Shown piece by piece: positions 19,528 to 22,909 of a DNA stretch of 22,909 bases. Positions within the stretch are counted from its first letter, which is position 1. Each line of letters begins with the position of its first letter. Position numbers and translations under genes: made by a program. The stretch is from assembly GCA_047614005.1 (NCBI GenBank), contig JBLHIK010000010.1:1-22909 (forward strand). Reading direction: 5' to 3'. Source of the stretch: JBLHIK01 sp047614005. Lineage in GTDB: Bacteria > Patescibacteriota > Minisyncoccia > Phycocordibacterales > UBA1006. Under the pieces are notes generated by a model that had not been told where the DNA came from, did not search any database, and saw only the letters and a list, made by a program, of their open reading frames with translations.

Positions 19528-21078
19528 TTATCGAGAAATAAAGGTAAGTGCTTTTCCTTTCTTTTCTCCACGACCTGTTCGTCCTATGCGGTGAACATAA
19601 TCTTCAAATGTTTGAGGAAGGTCATAGTTGATAACATGAGTCACATCATCCACGTGGATACCTCGCGCTGCAACGTCAGTTGCGACGAGCACTCGAGCAT
19701 TACCCTCTTTAAAGGCACGAAGAGATCTCTGTCTCTGAGAATGACTTTTATTACCATGGATAGATACTGCGTTTATTTTCTTTGCAGTAAGCTCTTGAGA
19801 AAGTCTCTCGACGCTGTGTTTCATAGAACCAAATATAATAATTCTTTCAAATGATTTATCATCTAAAAGACCTACGAGAGTTTCAAATTTGTTTGAGTGT
19901 CCATATTCTACAACATCCTGCTCAATACTATTTGTCACATCTTTTTTCTTTACTGAAATCATTACAGGCTTTACAAGAAATTCATGTACGAGTTTCTCCG
20001 TAGCTGTTGACATAGTAGCTGAGAAAAAGAGTGTTTGACGTTCTTTTGGTATTTTACCTAGAATAGTTCGCATGTCGTTGATGAATCCCATGTCGAGCAT
20101 TCGATCTGCCTCATCAAGAACCACACCTGTTACGTTTTCAACTTTAAATGAACCTCTTTTAATAAGATCCATCACACGTCCTGGTGTACCTATCACAAAA
20201 TGATTTGTACGTCGAAGACCTTTTATTTGTGGTTGGATATTCATTCCACCTACACATACTGTTGCAAACATTCTCATGTCTTTTGAAAGCTTACGGAATT
20301 CTTCATAGATTTGAAGAGCGAGCTCTCGAGTAGGAGCAAGTATCAGTGTTTCTTTTTTCATATTGAGACGAGTTTGTTCAATAAGAGGAAGAAGAAAAGC
20401 AGCAGTTTTACCTGTTCCTGTTTCAGCAAGACCTACAAGGTCATTTCCTTCAAGAATAACAGAAATACTCTGATCTTGAATAGGAGATGGTGTAATAATA
20501 CCAAGAGAAGAAAGTAGAGAAGTGATTTTTTTATCAAGACCCATTGTTTCAAAAGTATTTACTGGTGTATATACCTCTTCTTGTAGTTCAACTGGATTTT
20601 TATTTATAAACTGTGAAGGGTTAAAGCTTGGTTGCTTTCTTCCTCCTCCTCCACCACGTCTATTTCCTCCAGCACCCTTAGATGCAAAACGTCCACCACT
20701 TTTTGAACCACCTCCATTATAGGAAGATCGTGAACTACTCTTTCCTTTATATCCACCCTCAGAAGATGATTTCTTGTAACCTCCTTCAGAGCTGCGGCCT
20801 TTATAACCACCTTCAGAAGATGATTTCTTGTAACCTCCTTCAGAGCTGCGGCCTTTATAACCACCTTCAGAAGATGATTTCTTGTAACCTCCTTCTGAAC
20901 TCTTTCCTTTATATCCTCCACGGGAAGAAGAGGCGGATTTTTTATATCCATCATCAGAGCTTTTTTTCTCATCGAATGGTCGCGTGTAATTGCTTTTCTT
21001 ATGAGACGTCGATTCACCTGACGACTTATTTGGACGCGCAGAAAAAGAGCGTTTTGGTTTTGTATGATTTGTATTCAT
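19528..21078 (-). CDS. DEAD-box RNA helicase with repetitive N-terminal tail
   Basis: The 516-residue protein has a complete helicase core: Q motif FETMGLDKKI...PSPIQ (to about 199), motif I AETGTGKT (about 218-225), PTRELALQ, VLDEADRMLDMGF (about 320), SAT, and ATDVAARGIHVDDVTHVINYD with HRIGRTGRG. The core ends the protein at GKALTFISR. The low-complexity basic tail that RhlE/CshA-like helicases carry at the C-terminus is instead at the N-terminus (about 1-155): Ser/Gly/Tyr/Lys repeats followed by a GGNRRGGGGGRK stretch, probably RNA-binding or condensate-forming. A leader of about 160 nt precedes it. Ribosome assembly or cold-related RNA unwinding is likely. Confidence 0.95.
   Translation of the reverse strand: MNTNHTKPKRSFSARPNKSSGESTSHKKSNYTRPFDEKKSSDDGYKKSASSSRGGYKGKSSEGGYKKSSSEGGYKGRSSEGGYKKSSSEGGYKGRSSEGGYKKSSSEGGYKGKSSSRSSYNGGGSKSGGRFASKGAGGNRRGGGGGRKQPSFNPSQFINKNPVELQEEVYTPVNTFETMGLDKKITSLLSSLGIITPSPIQDQSISVILEGNDLVGLAETGTGKTAAFLLPLIEQTRLNMKKETLILAPTRELALQIYEEFRKLSKDMRMFATVCVGGMNIQPQIKGLRRTNHFVIGTPGRVMDLIKRGSFKVENVTGVVLDEADRMLDMGFINDMRTILGKIPKERQTLFFSATMSTATEKLVHEFLVKPVMISVKKKDVTNSIEQDVVEYGHSNKFETLVGLLDDKSFERIIIFGSMKHSVERLSQELTAKKINAVSIHGNKSHSQRQRSLRAFKEGNARVLVATDVAARGIHVDDVTHVINYDLPQTFEDYVHRIGRTGRGEKKGKALTFISR
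20742..20940. repeat. 54-bp tandem repeat coding the helicase N-terminal tail
   Basis: A 54-bp unit coding 18 residues (SSSEGGYKGRSSEGGYKK in register) repeats with the same phase at 20760, 20814 and 20868, the first two copies being identical; degenerate copies flank them. Identical DNA shows recent duplication, so the copy number probably varies between strains. Confidence 0.9.
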
Positions 21079-21237
21079 AATATTTAATTTTTTATATCTT
21101 ATTGTAATAAGATAAGGGAGACGATATGTACTCCGGGCTATGTGCAGGAATTAATCAAATGCTTGATTAAAGGTAAAATAAAATTCCCATAAAAACATCT
21201 CTAGCTCAAGAGCCCTACACGAGTATCAAAAGCTTGG
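21079..21237 (-). promoter_or_regulatory. Structured 5' leader of the DEAD-box gene
   Basis: The predicted leader folds into a closed multi-branch shape. GAGTA 21221-21225 pairs with TACTC 21129-21133, and AGCCC 21211-21215 with GGGCT 21135-21139. Inside, AATTCC 21182-21187 pairs with GGAATT 21148-21153 next to TTAATCAA/TTGATTAA (21151-21170). Nearer the gene, TATCTTATT 21095-21103 pairs with AATAAGATA 21106-21114. It is not recognised as a known riboswitch. Confidence 0.5.
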
Positions 21238-21243
21238 GTGGAC

Positions 21244-21270
21244 TTTATAACAAAAGTAATAAAAAGTCAA
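21244..21270 (-). promoter_or_regulatory. Promoter of the DEAD-box leader
   Basis: TTGACT (21265-21270) and TATAAA (21244-21249) on the minus strand, spacer 15 bp, with TGT before the -10 box (extended -10). The predicted start is near 21237. Confidence 0.5.
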
Positions 21271-21327
21271 GGATATTAAAAATATCACAGAAGTGGTGTT
21301 TTTAAAACTCAGATATTGAAAAAATAA

Positions 21328-21534
21328 TTAGGAATTTATTTCAACTTCTTCTTCTATTTCTCCTGCAATATCATTATTGTCTTCGTCGTCTATATTATCC
21401 ATATCATCCTCATTGTCAGAAAGAGTATATCCATCACTAGATACTTCTTCTGCAATATTTATATATTCACTAGCATTTTCATCAATGATTGCTTCGTCGG
21501 AAACAACATTTTCAGATCCTTCTTCTCTCACCAT
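21328..21534 (-). CDS. Small highly acidic protein
   Basis: No family is recognised. The 68 residues are mostly Asp, Glu, Asn, Ser and Ile/Val (for example DNEDDMDNIDDEDNND), so the protein should be strongly negative and largely disordered. The ATG at 21534 has a Shine-Dalgarno-like AAGAGG 6 nt upstream. The same frame stays open for about 36 more codons upstream and also reads as an acidic protein (LIDVENN, VVELDFDNGDGVYNEED), but it contains no ATG, GTG or TTG, so either a rare start codon is used or this is a damaged longer gene. A DNA-mimic or chaperone-like role would be speculation. Confidence 0.5.
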   Translation of the reverse strand: MVREEGSENVVSDEAIIDENASEYINIAEEVSSDGYTLSDNEDDMDNIDDEDNNDIAGEIEEEVEINS

Positions 21535-21657
21535 ACTATCCTCTTCGTTGTATACACCATCACCATTGTCAAAATCAAGCTCTACGACAATAGGTTGATT
21601 TTGATTATTTTCAACATCTATAAGTACATTAAAATTTTTAAAAGAGTCAATAAATAC

Positions 21658-21685
21658 AAAAACTACTCATACATGAGTAGTTTTT
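21658..21685. terminator. Bidirectional terminator after the small basic gene
   Basis: AAAAACTACTCAT (21658-21670) pairs perfectly with ATGAGTAGTTTTT (21673-21685). It lies 4 nt past the stop of the gene at 21690 and ends its leftward transcript. Confidence 0.88.
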
Positions 21686-21689
21686 GTTT

Positions 21690-21803
21690 TTATTTTTTTG
21701 CAACTTTTTTTGCAAGCATTTCATTCTTTATTTCAAGACGTTTTTTTGTCTTGTGAGAACGAGATGTTTTCATAGTTCCTATTGCGTGTAATCTTTTAGC
21801 CAT
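21690..21803 (-). CDS. Small basic protein (37 aa), possibly ribosome- or nucleic-acid-binding
   Basis: The protein begins MAKRLHAIGTMKTSRSHKTK and ends with a Lys/Ala helix (KNEMLAKKVAKK). It is about one third Lys and Arg, in the style of small ribosomal proteins, but I cannot match it to bL32, bL34, bL35, bS21 or THX. It has its own -10 box 8 nt before the ATG, no Shine-Dalgarno sequence, and a strong terminator. That complete transcription unit argues that it is a real gene despite its size. It may be a lineage-specific ribosomal or nucleoid protein (inference). Confidence 0.6.
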   Translation of the reverse strand: MAKRLHAIGTMKTSRSHKTKKRLEIKNEMLAKKVAKK

Positions 21804-21811
21804 ATGTAGAC

Positions 21812-21817
21812 ACTATA
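21812..21817 (-). promoter_or_regulatory. -10 box of the small basic gene
   Basis: TATAGT on the minus strand ends 8 nt before the ATG at 21803, again with near-leaderless spacing. The 185 bp further right are AT-rich with no supported gene. Confidence 0.5.
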
Positions 21818-22002
21818 CACGAATCTTTTTTAAAATCTAGTACTCTGATTAAAATACTTTCTAAAAGAATAAAATGCCCTCAATTTTGATTTTAGCAACA
21901 CCGATTAAATAGTAAATATAGCAATAAAAAAGCTTTCAAATTCCTCTCCAAAAATAAGACATATTTCCATTATAAAACCTGGTTTTATATACTTTTTTTT
22001 GC

Positions 22003-22022
22003 TATGATTAATATATTAATCA
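22003..22022 (+). promoter_or_regulatory. -10 box overlapping an 18-bp palindrome before the surface-protein gene
   Basis: TGATTAATATATTAATCA (22005-22022) is a perfect palindrome that overlaps the TATGAT box at 22003-22008. It covers the predicted transcript start, the usual position for a repressor operator. About 30 nt of AT-rich leader without a Shine-Dalgarno sequence follow. Confidence 0.45.
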
Positions 22023-22052
22023 CAAGTAAACTTATATTTCATTAATAATTAT

Positions 22053-22909
22053 ATGTCCACAGTCAGAAAAACATTTTCAGCAATACTTATACTAGTTTCT
22101 TTGTGTTTTGCAATTTTAAATATACAGAAGACAGAAGCAGGTACCTTAATACAAACAAAAACAGATACAGCTACGGTAAACACAACAGTAAATGCCGTTT
22201 TTACAAGTACGCCAACTTCTGGAAATCTATTGGTTGCTATAGCTGGAACAAACCTTTCAATAGGACTCAATGCTCCAGCAGGATGGACAACAGCTATTAG
22301 TCAAAATGGTTTACCTTCTCAAGCTATTTTTTATAAAATCTCAGATGGCTCAGAAACATCAGTCACAGTAACCTCGACTGCTGTTGTTGATTTTCTTGGT
22401 CTTCATATTTATGAATATGCAGGACAAGGAACTATAGGTTCAGTGAATTCAAATTCAGAAACCGGTATCACTACCCTTATCGACCAGACTGTATTAACAG
22501 GAGAAGTAACAACAAACCAAGACAACGACATAACGATAGGAGCGTTTAACGCTGCTGCTGGTATTAGTGGATATACTTCTTGGGGTGGTGAATTTACAGA
22601 ACGAACTGACTTTGGAAATACATCAGGAAGATTAGGGGGTGGAGACAGACTCTCTAGTACAGAAGGCTCTACTCTTGAAGGAACGAGTGAGCTGTCTGGT
22701 GCTGGGTCAGGTGTAACATGGAGAGGACAAATTGTTACTTTTTCTCAAACTACTGCCACCTACCTCAAAGTAACAGGAGGAACTACTATGGACGCTGGAG
22801 ATTCAAACGAACTTACCATTACTGCCTATGATAGTGGTGATAGCGTTGCAACAGGATACACAGGAGCAAAGACCCTCACCTTCTCTGGTCTCTCTGACGC
22901 ACCCGATAC
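22053..22909 (+). CDS. Secreted surface protein with Ig-like/beta-sandwich domains, cut by window edge
   Basis: The reading frame opens with ATG at 22053 and stays open to the window end (285 codons). It starts with a signal peptide: basic STVRK, a hydrophobic core AILILVSLCFAIL and a likely cut after TEA (about residue 29), where signal peptidase I would act. A Thr/Ser/Gly-rich beta-type domain follows (about 30-235), with NLLVAIAGTN, PAGWTTAIS and YEYAG, a pattern seen in many adhesins and phage-tail-like surface proteins. From about residue 240 (YLKVTGGTTMDAGDSNELTITAYDS) a repeat-type Ig-like module begins. The rest lies outside the window. Attachment to a host cell would suit a CPR bacterium but is inference. 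Confidence 0.8.
   Translation, partial: MSTVRKTFSAILILVSLCFAILNIQKTEAGTLIQTKTDTATVNTTVNAVFTSTPTSGNLLVAIAGTNLSIGLNAPAGWTTAISQNGLPSQAIFYKISDGSETSVTVTSTAVVDFLGLHIYEYAGQGTIGSVNSNSETGITTLIDQTVLTGEVTTNQDNDITIGAFNAAAGISGYTSWGGEFTERTDFGNTSGRLGGGDRLSSTEGSTLEGTSELSGAGSGVTWRGQIVTFSQTTATYLKVTGGTTMDAGDSNELTITAYDSGDSVATGYTGAKTLTFSGLSDAPD

Noticed and set aside
20311..21080. Open frames opposite and out of frame with the DEAD-box gene, including repetitive ones
   Set aside because: The repeats come from the 54-bp tandem units of the real gene read in other frames; the helicase frame has all motifs.

Overview
The window looks like a stretch of a Candidate Phyla Radiation (Patescibacteria, Paceibacteria/'Parcubacteria'-type) chromosome. 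This is inferred from the low GC content, tight packing of short genes, a four-domain S1 protein, Cys-free bL33 and bL36, a bacterial GH3-type ligase, a PIN-PhoH protein and many tiny membrane or basic proteins. TGA is used as a stop and TGG as Trp, so the standard bacterial code fits. There are no rRNA or tRNA genes and no CRISPR array.

Layout. 1-4256, leftward: a cut-off SAM methyltransferase behind gyrA, two tiny membrane proteins and a metallo-beta-lactamase-fold protein without metal ligands. 4284-5604, rightward: rpsA behind a structured leader. Then pth (leftward), lepB, hisS, def and fmt (rightward), a translation and secretion block in which def and fmt overlap. 9541-11507 is an accessory island at the 3' end of fmt. 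11597-11904 is a decayed IS200/IS605-type element. After it come hpf and a Pif1-like helicase (leftward), a PIN-PhoH ATPase, rlmB and a GH3-family ligase (rightward), an MGMT-like gene overlapping msrA, rpmG-rpmJ, cspA and a DEAD-box RNA helicase with a long structured leader (all leftward), an acidic protein, a small basic protein, and the start of a secreted surface protein that runs off the right edge.

The standout feature is the fmt island. The last 33 codons of fmt plus the stop, 102 bp in all, occur three times (9541, 10224 and 10933). Two leftward accessory genes sit between the copies: a phage-like hypothetical and a 2H-phosphoesterase-like protein. All four substitutions that separate the extra copies from the current fmt end are synonymous in the fmt frame, so each copy probably once served as the real fmt C-terminus. 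This suggests units that insert inside fmt at a CAAGA site and bring a replacement 3' end, stacking up as a cassette array. The repeat's palindrome also makes an intrinsic terminator for the leftward genes. No recombinase is visible in the window. Next to the last copy, an AAT microsatellite exactly fills the 17-bp spacer of a promoter for the next gene. A shorter copy of the same flank elsewhere in the island has only 5 bp, so this is a candidate phase-variable promoter.

A second theme is start-site architecture. Many genes have a -10 box, often extended (TGnTATACT), ending only 6-10 nt before the ATG and no Shine-Dalgarno sequence, which points to leaderless or nearly leaderless mRNAs. Against that background rpsA and the DEAD-box gene stand out for leaders of about 150 nt, and the gene at 11112 for a perfect AGGAGG.
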